Source of the DNA: Styela clava
Lineage: Eukaryota; Chordata; Ascidiacea; Stolidobranchia; Styelidae
Assembly (NCBI RefSeq): GCF_964204865.1
Contig: NC_135261.1
Coordinates: 5,518,001-5,582,000, forward strand
Direction of reading: 5' to 3'
Length of the DNA: 64,000 bases
The translations under genes were made by a program, and so were the position numbers. Below are positions 1-13,400 of this stretch, piece after piece. The notes under the pieces are model-generated. The model saw only the letters and a program-made list of their open reading frames with translations. It was not told the origin of the DNA and made no database searches. How positions within the stretch are numbered: position 1 is the first letter of the stretch; every line of letters starts with the position of its first letter.

Positions 1-469
1 GAGTTTAATAATAGTGACAAACCTAATACGTATTTGAATACATTTTCAAACAATAATATATACTTATGTTAATACAGACTATCGGGTTTAAACAAAAACT
101 TGAGGAACTCCTGGACTGTAATGGCGGAATGGGGCCGTTAGTTGAAAAGTTTATGCCTATTTGTGTGAATACACACAGTTTCTACCTGAATAAGCACTAA
201 ACCAAATTTGTTAACCAAGCTGTCGAATAGCGTGGTCGAGGTTCATGGCTTTGTAATTCGATCTTTACGATATGTCATGTTATAGCATTAACACGCCTCC
301 AACACACCCACGGGAAGTTATTAATGTTTGATAGAGGTTCAAGTAAAAATCGATATTCAAGTTAAGCCCTTGACGTTTAATATGATTTATAGAATATCGG
401 AAAACACGTCTTGCGTGTACAGAATAAGCTTGCTGATCTATACTCGATTATAAATTATAATGGTTAAAT

Positions 470-1060
470 AAACAGAAGAGCGATTCTCAAATATATGGAC
501 ACTAAGGCCACAACGAAGTAGAGTATTCCCGCAATTTGTATACCAGGTTAGGGTCAAGCCTTAATTTTATTTCGATTTTCCTCATTTCAGTTCTATTACG
601 AGTTCGCGGACTGTCTATTTAAGCCAAATAAAAACACTCCCCTGTCCATAGATTTCAGTCCCTTTTCACAACTTAATGTTAATTAGACGAACAAAATTAG
701 CTACCTCCATATTGGTATACACACTTTCGGAGCGCCCGAAGTAGTACGGGTATGCAATCTGTCACGATGGACTACCGGTACCCAAAGCGTACGACTTCCT
801 CTGACCACCAGATTACTTACGCGAAAGCGCGACCGCCACAAGATGTGCAACTTATAATTTCGACTATGTCATCGCACACAAAAAAACGAATCTCATAGAA
901 GCAGAAATTTTCGAATAAATAAAAGTGATAACCGTCTACCGAGAATAATAATCCCAACCACTGAAAATTTCAGTAGTTAAAGAGAAAAGCGATTTTGTCA
1001 TAATGATAAAAATAAATTTCATCAAGAACAACAAAACGAATAGCAGGTTCATTTCGTGCT
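470..1060 (+). repeat. TGGACAC-family repeat, long subfamily
   Basis: Starts near CTCAAATATATGGACACTAAGG. Shares GAAGTAGTACGGG, CACTGAAAATTTCAGT and AGAGAAAAGCGATTTT with copies at 9421-9770 and 10392-10632. A second element (about 538-745) is inserted in it. Confidence 0.5.
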
Positions 1061-1844
1061 GTGACATAGCCAGGGGAGAGGGGGGTTGCTAGTCGGACCC
1101 TGTGTGAAATGTAAAAAAAAATAAGCATATATTTGTATCATGAATAGCAATTTTCGTAGCCTGGAACGCTTTTTAGGCCCCTCAAAACTTTTGAAAAAAG
1201 AATATTTTTTCAAACCCGCTAGCTGCTACGGTTTAAATTGGCAATTACAAGTTTCAGACCCCTCCCCCGCCCTTTGCAAAGTTCTGGCTACGGCCTCGAC
1301 AACGCCACCGCATAGGTTACCGACCCTGTTAAGACGAGAGAACGACCCACAGATGACATTATCATTATCTCAATGATCCACCATAAAACCATCATTTTCT
1401 CGTCGGATCTTCCAGCCTGTAATCTTCGTCCATGACGAATTATTATCGCATTTCATCTGTTAGTTCAGGCGTGCGGGTTTTGATGAAAACACAGATGTCG
1501 GGTCGGGAAATTTTTCGTGGATTTGAAGATAAAGATATATAAATTCCAATGAAAAAAAGAAACTTTGGGTTGTTTTCTCTCTCATTAACGTGAAAAAATG
1601 GAGAAAAAAATACTTACTTCATGCTCAATAAAGTTGTCACATAAGTTTTGTCAAAAACCTTAAACTCATTCAATTAAAAGCACAGTTAATGCGAAACAAA
1701 ACATGACTTAAATAGAAATAGGACAATGGGAAATTCTGATAAATAAACTACATTTTATAACATCTCGGTATGTTTTATTCATGTTTACTGCTGTTCTAAT
1801 TTATTCATTTGGCATTTATGAATTTTCATTCATTATGTGTCGAC

Positions 1845-2210
1845 TTGGGCTGGACATTTTTGAATACCCGATGATTTCAGAATCGAATCGAATATTTTTT
1901 TGAATCGAAGCTCGAATACTTGAAAGATATGAAAGGTCCTCCAGACACATCAATTACAGAAAACATAGAATACATCACTCAGGCAGAGTGCTGAGCGTTC
2001 ACACACAATAAAAAATACGTTTTCACCAATAACTCATTACAGAAAAGAGTCATATGTCAGAATTGCGTTGAAAAAATATGGCTTCAAAAAAAATTGAGAA
2101 AATTACCTCGATCATTGGCGAAAAGAAGAAAAAAAAGATGGCGGCGATTCGAAATTTTGCTCTGAATCGATTCGAATAATTCACTATTCGATTCGAAATG
2201 CCCATGCCTA
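1845..2210. mobile_element. hAT-like MITE (TAGGGCTGGGCAT family)
   Basis: Ends TTGGGCTGGACAT and ATGCCCATGCCTA are inverted. Flanking 8-bp repeats GTGTCGAC and GTCTCGAC differ at one base. Related copies at 29237-29634 and 44452-44608. Confidence 0.75.
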
Positions 2211-2654
2211 GTCTCGACATGCATTTGAGCCTGAATATCACTCTAAATATTGATCGTTCTACCGGTTGGCAGCGGTTTCTACTTTAGTTTTCTTAATTTA
2301 ATATGTATTTGTTGAAATATATATGTTTCAACACTTTTGAGGCGCAGCTCGGAATAAGGTTGACTACTTTGTTCTAATTGCCATTTAAATATATACATCT
2401 CATGAGAGATCATTAAATAATCATTAAAGTTTTAGAAATACGTTTTCAATATGCAAATTGGTTAGGATGGTTATATATCCACAATCGCTATTTGAATGGT
2501 CTCTCTCCTAGAGGGCTATTGTGCTGTTTTATTTGAAAGTAGGTTTGATTTATTGAAAGGGCAGCAACACGAGACGTGAACCGTCAATCAAGCGCAATGT
2601 ACATATAAAACCTCGTTATTTTATGGATGTGATCAAATTTCGTACATTTCAAAG

Positions 2655-2862
2655 GGTACTTCCGGAGTATGTGTACCATGGTATGGTTAGGGTTAGGCCA
2701 TAATTTTTTTCTAATTTCCCTCATTTTAGTTCTATTACGAGTTCAGGGACTAGCCAAGTGACTCCCGTAGTATTTGTACCTGAAATTATTGCCTAACCCT
2801 AACCTGGTACCCATACTACGTTACGGTGTCCGCCATCTTGGTTCACGTACTTCGGGAGTACC
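2655..2862. mobile_element. Foldback MITE of the GGTACTCCCG family with 8-bp TSD
   Basis: Ends GGTACTTCCGGAG and CGGGAGTACC are inverted. Perfect 8-bp target duplication TTTCAAAG (2647-2654 and 2863-2870). The interior carries two opposed GTACC-GGTTAGGGTTAGG segments and CGCCATCTTGG near the right arm. Confidence 0.8.
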
Positions 2863-4559
2863 TTTCAAAGTAGTAATTTCCTGCATTAGAGCGAGGCTTG
2901 TACAACGCTTTGTTAAGGGTGGATAAGATCTTAAATACCACAAAAATATGTTATATCTCAAATTGCAAAATTCTAACTAATGTTTATCCCGTAGGAACCC
3001 CGCACGTAAAATCAAGTTTATTTTTTCCAACCAGTAAAAAAATATCACTCGAGCACAAAACACGAGAAAATGAAAATGACAAAGTTTTACTGAATAAGGG
3101 AAGTCGCGGGAAACCAAAGCTGGTTATCGAGCAGCGACACCCAAGGTTCTAATTAAAAAAAATTGGAATTTTAGAATTTTCAAACTATTGATATTGACGG
3201 CGAGTACCGTACGAATGATCTAACTAACAGTCCAACACCGCTTATCACATGGTATATTAAAAAGTCATACCACCAAAGGGTCGTTTTAAGTGCCTTCCTG
3301 TTTGCTATTCGAGTTTAAATCTTCGGTCGTGAACTGCGATTTCCGATTTGCCACATTATGGTTCTGATATCATGCTGTTGTCAGTAATTAGAGTCAATCG
3401 CATCCCAAAGGGAGCAACTAACAAACCAAGGTCAATTATTTATGCATTAAACATCGCTGGAATGTGTTTTTCTGAGAAGATCGTTGTCTTGTTTGTGTCA
3501 CATAATGTCTCCTGGGTAAGGTAAGCTGGGATATCGCTCGTTATCGAGTAACGGGCTTGTATTAACGATCTATATCAGAGCTGCCCAACCTGTGGCCCGC
3601 GGGACTCATGCGGCCCGCTATGTAAATGAGTTTATAAGAAGACATTTTAAATTTTTAGTATCGTATTTAGGCTAAAGTATGTTTCGTGATTTTGGCGTGA
3701 TTGTTTCGGCCATCTACATCCAAATGTCGGTTCTTTTTATCACGCATGTATCAAGTCTTGCGCTCTGGTGGACATCGATATTTGAGTGTTTTATTTTTCG
3801 CGGACCTGCGCGTATTGTTCGACAAACTCGAAAGCTACTGTGCGATCAAGACGCTGAGGAAAATTATAAGAATTAACTTGCAACCTAAAGCTTGTTGTTT
3901 TGTTTGTGTCACATGAAGTCTCCTGGGTGATGTAACCTCGGAAATTGCTCGATATCGAGTAACGACCTTGTATTAACGATCTACTCAAATCCGCATTTGC
4001 AGATGTAAAATGTAACGTCATTATACAATATGAAATCGAATCCTATAGGGCCCACATATTTTCAAAATAAAGGAAAAGTAATAGCCTTCTAGCGAAAACA
4101 ACCAATGAAAATTTAAAGAGAAAGGCAAGTTCTAATTGCCAAGTAAGACCAACTAGCGGGTAGTGAAATCGCGGGAGAAAGAGATAAAGCTCAACAGTGA
4201 CATCAAGCGACATAGTAAACATTAATAATGACGTCATAAATATCTTCTTACATTCTGTTATCTAACATTACACAACAATACCCAATTTATACATGCTTTG
4301 GAATCTGTACTTGTAGTATGTTGTAATTTATTAGGTAACCACCTGTAGGCAGCCGATAATGACTGTTATTTCTCAATAGCTTGATTTTAATATTGTAAAT
4401 AGTGTCTGCTTATCATGATAAAAAAATTTCCTTAGGGATCGGTCGACCTCGTTATCCTTGTAGTCTTGCCCGCCCTTTCGTTTATGATTTATAATCAATG
4501 TTTTCTTTTCAGTGATGCAATGTGCACTTTAATGATATTAGAAAATAAGTCATCATCTA

Positions 4560-4665
4560 TCTAACCGCCCAAACAGGCGACTTTATCATTAGACGAGTTA
4601 GGCTGAAGCCTAGAGGCCTCAATATTAAATTTTATTATTATTATTATTATTATTTTCAGGTCGTT
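4560..4665 (+). repeat. (ATT)n microsatellite with probable retroelement tail
   Basis: CTGAAGCCTAGAGGCCTCAA leads into about eight TTA units. This arrangement resembles the 3' end of a non-LTR retroelement, but no coding part is present. Confidence 0.4.
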
Positions 4666-5357
4666 TCTAAATTATAAAAGTTTGTTTCAGAATAAAAGCT
4701 GTTTGAAAATTTTATAAAACTGATACTTGCTTAATTTTTTAATTGGATCCAGAATTCCTGCCCCAAGTATTTACCGTTTAAAAGGTTAAAAGACATAAAA
4801 TATGGTCGACTATATGAATTTGTCTAAATTTAAAAATTCCTACGCTTTCTTCTTGTTTATGACGTCATAATACATTTCACGGGACGTGGAAAATACATAG
4901 AACATGACGTCATACTGAATTTAAAAGACGCCATTGTTAAAGACGAATAACGTGGCCTAAGGCCTCTCATCATCGTAATCCTGCGCTGCCCCCAACCGTA
5001 ATTACGTAAACAAGTTATATTGTTTTTATTTGACTAATTGCTAAATAAAAGTTCTTAATTATGAATGACAGTTAAAGGCACCAAAACATTGTATAAACAG
5101 TGGAATGAGACAATTTAATTATAGACGAATCTTCTCCAGCACAGTTGATCAGAAACATAAAAAATAAAGCATGAAAACGGTTTTGTATCGTAATTGCACT
5201 TCAAACTGAAAGAAATGAAATTACCAAGCGGTCATTCAGTTACACGCACAGAGGTTGATGTTTCGTTTATGGCCGGGGTGTGCAACCCAGATAGAAATAA
5301 CCGGGTGAAACCGCTGGCCGCACCGTTATTTACCATAGGCTATCTAGTAATTGCAGG

Positions 5358-5546
5358 CAGTGGTGGGATTCAGCCGGTTCGCACCGGTTCTATAGAACCG
5401 TATCACGGAATTTTATGAGATCAGCAAACCGGTTAGCATTACTGGTTTATTTGCTAAAAAAAATATGACTTTTGTAACAAAAACCGGCTAAAAAGTATGA
5501 CTTTTCTGATGGAACCAGCTGACAAAATATTTGAATCCCACCACTG
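5358..5546. mobile_element. hAT-like MITE, CAGTGGTGGGATTC family, perfect TSD
   Basis: Inverted ends CAGTGGTGGGATTC and GAATCCCACCACTG, 189 bp, flanked by perfect 8-bp duplication ATTGCAGG (5350-5357, 5547-5554). Sister copy at 11638-11818. Confidence 0.9.
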
Positions 5547-7410
5547 ATTGCAGGCACAAACTTTTGGTATTGATCTTGTGACATGCGTTGTTTACACAAG
5601 CTAACTGTTAAGGCATTGTGACGTCATATGCATAGTTATTAAATTGGACTCCGGTATAGTCTTTGCAACGCGAAGGGGTTGGAATCACTCGCACGTAATA
5701 AATTAAAACTTCTTTTCGCGGCCACCACATCGTTTAAAATTAGCACTTCTCCGCGGGCAGTACCTTTTTTCCTTGACGTCGAATTTGGTACGCGGGTCGC
5801 TGGTTTATGAAATTACGAGATAGTAATTATTCTCTTATCGACGAAAGCAAAAATTCTACATGAATACAATGCAGTGGGTGAAAAACACTTGTGGGAAATT
5901 CACTTCAATTTGTTTGACTAATGCTTAAAAAGGTAATAATATAATTGCACAACCCTGATTACTCTGTTATATTCACTGAAGCGATGGTTCCCAGCCTCAG
6001 TTGTAGGGAGGGGCCCACAATACTATGAGACAAATTGATTTCAATTACCTTCAACTTCATAGCCTTTAGTTTGTTTTGGCATAAAAAGCGGAATAAAACA
6101 TTGGTAAATACACAATCGACGTAAGTACCTGGCTTTTATGAACGGTGGACAGGGGGACACGAGCGCTAAAAACCTCTGGATTTGGGCCACAGGCCATACA
6201 AGGTTGGGAACCATAGCTCTAACGTAAAACACTTTTTATAAAAATAATTAACAATATTTTTCATTTCTAATGTTAAAATAAACATTTTAAAGAAAAAATA
6301 ACACATACGAATAGTGAAAAATTAGGAACATCTGTTTTATTTTAACAATTTATAAGAAGAAAAAATACAATATTGTTCAAGTTCCTGTTAAAAAACAAGC
6401 TACCAAACGGTTTTCATTGGCTATTTTTGTAACCTTTCAAAAAAGCAATAACGGCATCAATAAAATTGGACAACGATAGTGTCGCAACAAGACGGTTATC
6501 TGACATTATTTATAAGTTCCAATAAATAACGCCATATTTCAATTGAGGGTTGGGAAACACGGATATAAGCGGGCGAAATAGCCAATGGCTTGTAACTTTA
6601 ATTGATACACATTCCAAATATCAAACTTCTAATATTGATTGAAAATGATGATATATAGGACGACGTAAATATGGATAGAAAAAAGGAGTACCATAATTGA
6701 CACAAGTTAAAGTGAAAGCGTTTTGTATTGAATCGCGAGCAGCGCTGAATTAACCAATAAGCAAGTGCTCAGGGCACTAATTGGGGGGGGGGCACAAAAA
6801 TTTCCATAGACAATTTTTCAATAAAGTTCCTAAGTAGACTAGCATCTTAAATTCCTCTACCAATGTTGCAGAGTAATCGTAACTTGCCCTTAATTAGTAA
6901 TGAATATTAAAATTTACTTATTCAATTTCGGTTCAACAGTTTTATTATTATTTTTTTTTGTATATAGGTCACCAAAATCGCAAGTGCTTAGGGCCTCCAA
7001 AGGGAATGAGTCAGCCCTGACTGCGAGGGTAGAATATATATATCGTTTATCAAGATATCTTTTACTGTTTAGTTTGCGCTTCATATGTACCATAATTATT
7101 TGCAGGTTTTCAAGAGGAATTCGCAAAATTTAAGGCCAGTTAGACCTAATAGGGCAGCCAGCCCAAATTTTTCTTTTGAGTGTGCAATGACGTTACACCA
7201 CGCCTACTCAAGCCTTTCGTTCAGAACAAGGCTGGATAACGTTGGATTTGGGGGGGGGGCATGGTGGGAAGAAATCATCGAAAAATGTTGGGAACCACCG
7301 AGTTAGACAAACACCTCCTTTTCGAATGCCAGTCTTTTTTTACGTTAATCATGCCGTTGGTTTTTTTAATACATGACCAAAGGCACCATACGGTAGTACC
7401 GAAGACCTCA

Positions 7411-7416
7411 TTTATT
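7411..7416 (-). promoter_or_regulatory. Polyadenylation signal AATAAA for the C1GALT1 gene
   Basis: A canonical AATAAA on the minus strand about 70 nt after the C1GALT1 stop codon. This is the expected distance for a short 3' UTR. Assignment is by position only. Confidence 0.55.
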
Positions 7417-7486
7417 TGGCGAACAACTTATTTTTCTCATGTTGATTGTCCTTTCGGGTCTTGCTTCAACCGTTGCCCATATACGA

Positions 7487-10400
7487 TCAAGTTTCGTATG
7501 GCAACTTAGGATATCTTGAATACATATAACTTAAACCGTATATTTTAACGTTGTAAATCATAAAATCAAATATATGCATCTCGTCTGTAGACACGTAATG
7601 AAATGTGATTGGATAATTAGAACTGCACTCTGGGCCCTGTAAAACAGATGGTGGAAAATCTTAATTAAATAAAAGTTTTAAATTGAGGTAGGCTATGCCA
7701 CCTATTGGAGTGCCGGATATTTATTTCTGAAAAAGGGGTGCTATGCCCAACATATAATCATTATATTCTGTTTACAATGTATATATTTATTGTTAACGTT
7801 TCATCCATTCATCTATGGCAGGTGTAAGCAACAGGCAGCCGGCGGGCCACAACGCGGCAAGCCAAGCCATTTAGTGTGGTGTCAACAATCGGTTTTTTCC
7901 CCACTAAGCATAAAATCCTAATCCGATGGTTTGTATATAAAGCGTTTACATGGTCGAAAATTAAAAAAAAAATTTGCCCTTGTGCCCGTTCTGCCCAGTG
8001 ACTTACTTACTGGAAAGCTAAAAGATAGCCGCATTCTCTGGTATATAGTCTTTGGAATCCTTCCATGAGTCCCATATTGGTGCCTTTACCAACCGAGGTG
8101 GTGTTATAGTCTGAGAATCTGCAGAGACATACCATCTGCATCTGAGATCAAATAACTGGCTAACTAATCCCAACATGAGCTGGAGACTTGACGAGAGGCT
8201 GTGGTTCGCTATTATAAGAGAAGAGCTTATGAAAATACCGTGAATCCTAATTCTGTATCGTAAATATGATTTATATCTTTGTCTTAGACCAAAATACACA
8301 TACCAAACTGTCTGCACATCAATTTTTAACAAAATTGGAAGTCGGGTATAACGAACTAAAACGAAAAATATACAAATATCTTACCAGGCATGTTGGATAA
8401 TAATTATATTTCCAAAACCAGTTATCAGGAGGTATTGATCCAGGTTTCAGATGATGCATCGGCCCAAGAGGATGAAAGGTCTCTCGATGATCTGCGTCCC
8501 TAGAATCTCCAGCTATCACTCCAATTTTCTCCATACATCTTCCCATTTCGACATCTTCGACCCCTCCACCTTTTGGACACTTTTTTGTTTCTATCCCTTC
8601 GACAAACCTGCGAGTTTTAAGTGTTACACTTTTAGACAGTGGTTATCGAATTTTTTAAGCCGCGCCCCCCTTTTAGAAAATGAGTCTCGCGCATCAAAAA
8701 TAACTAGCTAACATGAAGCTATAAAAATAACAGGTAGTAAGACGAAAGTACGGTATGTTAGAAAGAAAAAAATGTAAATAAGAAATGTAAATATTCAATA
8801 TAAGGCGGGCAAGATTAAATCTGACAAACATTTTTAATTAGATTCACGCCCCCACTATTTGAGAACCACTGTTTATGGATGTTTCCTAGAGAATGTGAAG
8901 CATTAAAGATATGTTTTGACCGATTAACAGTGTAGTGCAGTGGTTCCCAAAGTTGATTGACCGGGGGACAAATTAATAGCGGAATATTATTCGCGGGCCA
9001 AGAGAGTGGAGCACACACAAGGAGCCGATACCGGTATAATTGAATTTGTTACGAATATACACGTGTACGGGCCATATTAAGTCGTTTCGCGGGCCATAAT
9101 TAGCCCGCCGGACGCGGCTTGGGAATCACTGGTGTAGTATACGAGTATATATATAAATGAGCGTCAATTCTCAGAATTAGTGAATGGGATAAGCTATTGC
9201 CGAGAAGATTCTCGGATAGAAACGTGCACAGTTGTTGTTATGAATACACAGAATGTGGTTATAGTTTCAGGAATTCTATTAATTATTCCCTTTCATAAAC
9301 CATTTGCACGAGATACGGAAACCACAAGTCTTTCGGTTCTCGACAAAATGTCTGTAGTCTTGTTTAACATAGAACTATAGCAAATTTAACCGTTAAGTAC
9401 TTAGTTGACATAGTAAACAAAGAGAGCAATGCTCCAATATATGGACATGGGCACGAAAGCCAAACACGAAGTAGTACGGGCATTCAATCTGTCAAGAGCA
9501 TACTACTCTTCACTAACGCGAAACCCCACAAGGTGCTTAATTTTTAATTCAGATGAGGTCATCACACAAAGAACGAATTCCTTGAAACTCACAGAAAGTT
9601 TTGAAATAAATAAAAGTAATAGCCTTTCAGCGAAAAATACAATATTTAACCACTGAAAAATTTCAATACATGTGATACAGTAGTGTAAATTCTTTATAAA
9701 ATAAGAAGAAAAATACCAACAAGGACAGCAACATGATAAAAAAACGATCCATAGGTACATTTCGTGTCCAACTTTTCTCATCATGATTAAGAATGATTGG
9801 AGGAAAATCACGAATGTGTAAGCACAGACAAACCCGAGCTTAAATTTTTGAATTTTCCGATTGTTTCGAGATAATTGAAAAAGGATGCAGTGAACAACAA
9901 AATCTCTATAAATTCAACCGATTTTGTACCACTTCAAAATCGATTTTAATGAAACAATACGCAGTGCAATATCCTTGTACGGTTGGGGATATATTTGGAA
10001 ATTTTGAAGAGGCAACGTTTTCTATGCGGCATGGTATATTACAGGTTAGTTACCTTCTTACAGCATCATTACTTAGCACGTATCCAGCACCTCCACTCAT
10101 GTAACCTTGATTAATGAAAGGCTTGAATTTTCTACCAAAGAAAAGTGGCTTCTTCGGATCATAATCTTTCAAAAGAAACCTGCCAGAATAATGAAAAACG
10201 TTTTGAAAATTCAAATATTCACATCCATAACACAAATCGGTAATATTTTTTTCAACAGGGGTCATTACAGTGGTTTTCAGCCTTTTGTGGTTCGCGGTCT
10301 TTTTCCGGAGGCTTTCGTCACTCATGGCCCCCCTGTCTACCGTTCCGAAAGTTCGGAGTATTCGAGCCTAATATTTAGCATTGTTTATGGTATACAAGAG

Positions 10401-13400
10401 AGCTATGCTCAAATATATGGACACGTAGCGCCACCCAGTGGGAATAATTTTGATGACGTCATAGCAAAATAAAAAGCAATAGCCTTCTGGAGAAAATTTT
10501 ATCTTCAACCACTGAAAATTTCAAAGCAATTGGTCCAGTATTCGAAGAGAAAAGCGATTTCTTCAAAACGTGTCAAAGAACAAGGACACTAAGAACAACA
10601 TAATATTGAAACGATCGCTATGTCCACTACGTGTCCAATAAGAGCACACTAAAGACAAAAATGTCAGAGTTATTGTGATTCTGATTGGTGGATTCTAAAT
10701 CCCATTCTGATTAAACAATTTATACACAAGAAAGAGAAACCGCCCTGTGGCTGAAAATAATCTTTTCAGATGGTGAAAACAGGAGGATCTACTGACTAAC
10801 TGAGGGGGAAAGTAAACAAAAAAAAATTGCCTCAGAATCAATTTGGCGCCTACCGGTGTGTTTCCTTTTAAACTGCCTCATGGCACCCTGGGATGGTTGG
10901 GAATCGTCTATTGTTCTCTGTGACACATGCATGTTATTATGACTGCAGAAATGCCAGTTAAAACATATTATAAGCAACACAAAACGACATACCATGTTTT
11001 ATCAAACGGGTTAAAATTACTCCATGCTGATACCTAGTGGAGTAATTTATAATGATGGTAAGGCGAGACTAGATTTTGTTCATTTTTGTTATTCTATCTG
11101 TTTACATTATCTTAGCGTCATGTACATACGGAAGTATGCGACTTCTCTATCTCCACCGGAGTAGATTCCACTATTCTTGACCGACTCCGAGCACCTCTGT
11201 TCACGTGACCCGATTGCACAATCCCTACCCTATGACTGCCGTGGAGGCTGATCGTATTTGGGGTTCTTTATTTTATCTTACCAATCCGTGCGTTTATATT
11301 ATGTTATTAAAATCTTTACTTAAGCTATAAATTTGTGTGGCAGATGGCGTTACAAACTTGCTTGATTAGGTATGATCTAATCGCCAAGTTCGTAACGCCA
11401 TCTGCCACACGGTAACTTTACCTCACCTCAAGTTTTCTACAACCAAGTACGTATCGTCGTCAGCTTTCATAAACCAGTCTGCTTGATCTTTGTAATGTTC
11501 CCAGGCGTATTTGTACGCTTCTTTCGTCTTTTCATACAATTGGTCTCGACCTTCTTTCACAGGAAGACCGACTGCAGGAAAATTCTTAACGATAAAAGAG
11601 TAAAATACTTTATTTTTGGACACGAAACGGACTTATGCAGTAGTGGGATTCAGACGGTTCGCACCGGTTCTATATAGGACCGTCTCACGGAATTTTATGA
11701 GATCAGCGAACCGGTTAGCATTACTGAAAAAAACATGACTTTTTGTAACAGAACCGGCTGAAAAATATGACATTTGTGTGATGGTACCGGCTGACAAAAA
11801 ATTTGAATCCCACCACTGGACTTATGGACTGTTGTGCTCTTGATGGACGTTTCCCCGACCTTTGGCCCCCGAAAGATTCCTCCTTATCTTTATCATTGCA
11901 AAATTTTCAACGCGGATTTCAAGAGTGTTTTGGAGAGTTGGGGTGGTTACTATTGGTTGCTGTGAAAACCGCTTTCCTCATAGGCAACTGCAATATTGCG
12001 CTAGTAACTTGACTTTTTTATGGATAGTTGTTGGATAGTTGTACACGCTGTTGTTAAAAATCGACTTTTCTCGGAAAGTAATGACCTGGTCGATTTAAAA
12101 TTTCAGTGCCTATATATTTAAGCATTACTATCTAGCTGTTAAATAGGATTCATATTTTAATTGTAAACCTGCGTATCATTCTTCAAATCATTGTAAGGAA
12201 ACGCATTTTAGGGCTAATGACTAATACAGGACGTAACTCAGGAAGCCGTATTTACATGTACGTATCCTGTACTTATTGTTGACGTGTTAAATTAATATTA
12301 ATCCGTTTTTTCTGACACGTGTCATAGAACTAACAAATCGAAAGCGAGCAAATTATCAAAACTTCGTGATGCAAGTTACCTGACTAATTTTTATAAAGCA
12401 TATTTTTAATAAAAAAAAAAGTTTATGCGGAATTGAGGAAATGTCTTTCTCAATGTCTTCCTCGGTACAGTCTATTGTCCGGTAACTCTATTATTTCTCA
12501 CGAACCCTGATGTCCATATTTGTATTGTGTTGATACATTTTTGTGCTTCTCTGTATGCTATTTACTAGACCTTTGATTTAGACAATTTATGACCGAGTCT
12601 GACTTCGACCACCAATTACCCGTGCGAGAGAAAATATATCTCTTTCTCCGGCCGTTTGGCTGGGGGTCGGCTGCATTTTGTTGTGCTCTATTGTGGCTGT
12701 TTTGAGTGTTGAATTGTGCCGTACAAGAACAAACAATTCAAAATTTTTAGTCTTCTGACTTATTTACAACGACAATAGCAAAAAGTAAACTGTGGCACAT
12801 CTAATACTCCAAAGGGACATGAGATTGTTTAACATTTGGGATTTTGAATTGATATACATATATATATATATATATGCTCTCAGTCTATATTTCAATCGCC
12901 TCTTTCATGGAGAGCCGTTGGTAGGGCCGGCCTAAGCTAGGGGTAGGGAAATTACCGCCCGCGGGCCGGTTCCGCCCCACCGAAGTGTTTCATCCGGCCC
13001 ACCTATGCCGGCGCAATATAGATGTGGGAAACGATTTCCTAACGCTTCGTCGATTAGCTCATTTGACAGGCCCAGTACATTCACTCTATTATTAGTTAAT
13101 ACTTCGAGCGACAGACCCGAACTGAAAAACAAATCTCAATGATCGAGCGATCGCAAATGTCAAAGGTAACGCCTTGAGCAAACACCTTTTTGCGGTATCC
13201 AAAGAATACGTGCCAGTACACGACATTTATTTTTTTACATCTAGATAACATACGCACTTCGCATTGAATGCATGCATTTGTGCTGCATGTCGGATACTAG
13301 ATGTACCATCTTTTATTTTTATGAACAGTGATTTATAAATGTTCCCAACAAAAGTTTCGTTTGCTTTGCCCAACTCGGGTGTCGCTGCTCGATAACCAGC

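Larger units (their letters stand above)
1..7410. other. Intergenic flank, repeat-rich, no gene recognised
   Basis: No exon was recognised. It holds a TGGACAC-family repeat (470-1060) interrupted by a GTACCAGGTTAGGG element (about 538-745), a hAT MITE (1845-2210), a foldback MITE (2655-2862), a hAT remnant (about 3572-3660), an ATT-tailed retroelement fragment (4560-4665) and a small hAT MITE (5358-5546). The open frames of 60-84 codons here have no recognisable family and mostly lie in repeats. Confidence 0.6.

Noticed and set aside
8018-8332. Open frame of 104 codons on the minus strand between C1GALT1 exons 6 and 7
   Set aside because: It is intronic. No frame continues the C1GALT1 C-terminus; the true last exon is at 7636-7487 with [15 protein letters not shown].
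10107-10472. 121-codon plus-strand open frame
   Set aside because: Antisense to C1GALT1 exon 5 and running into a MITE; no family features.
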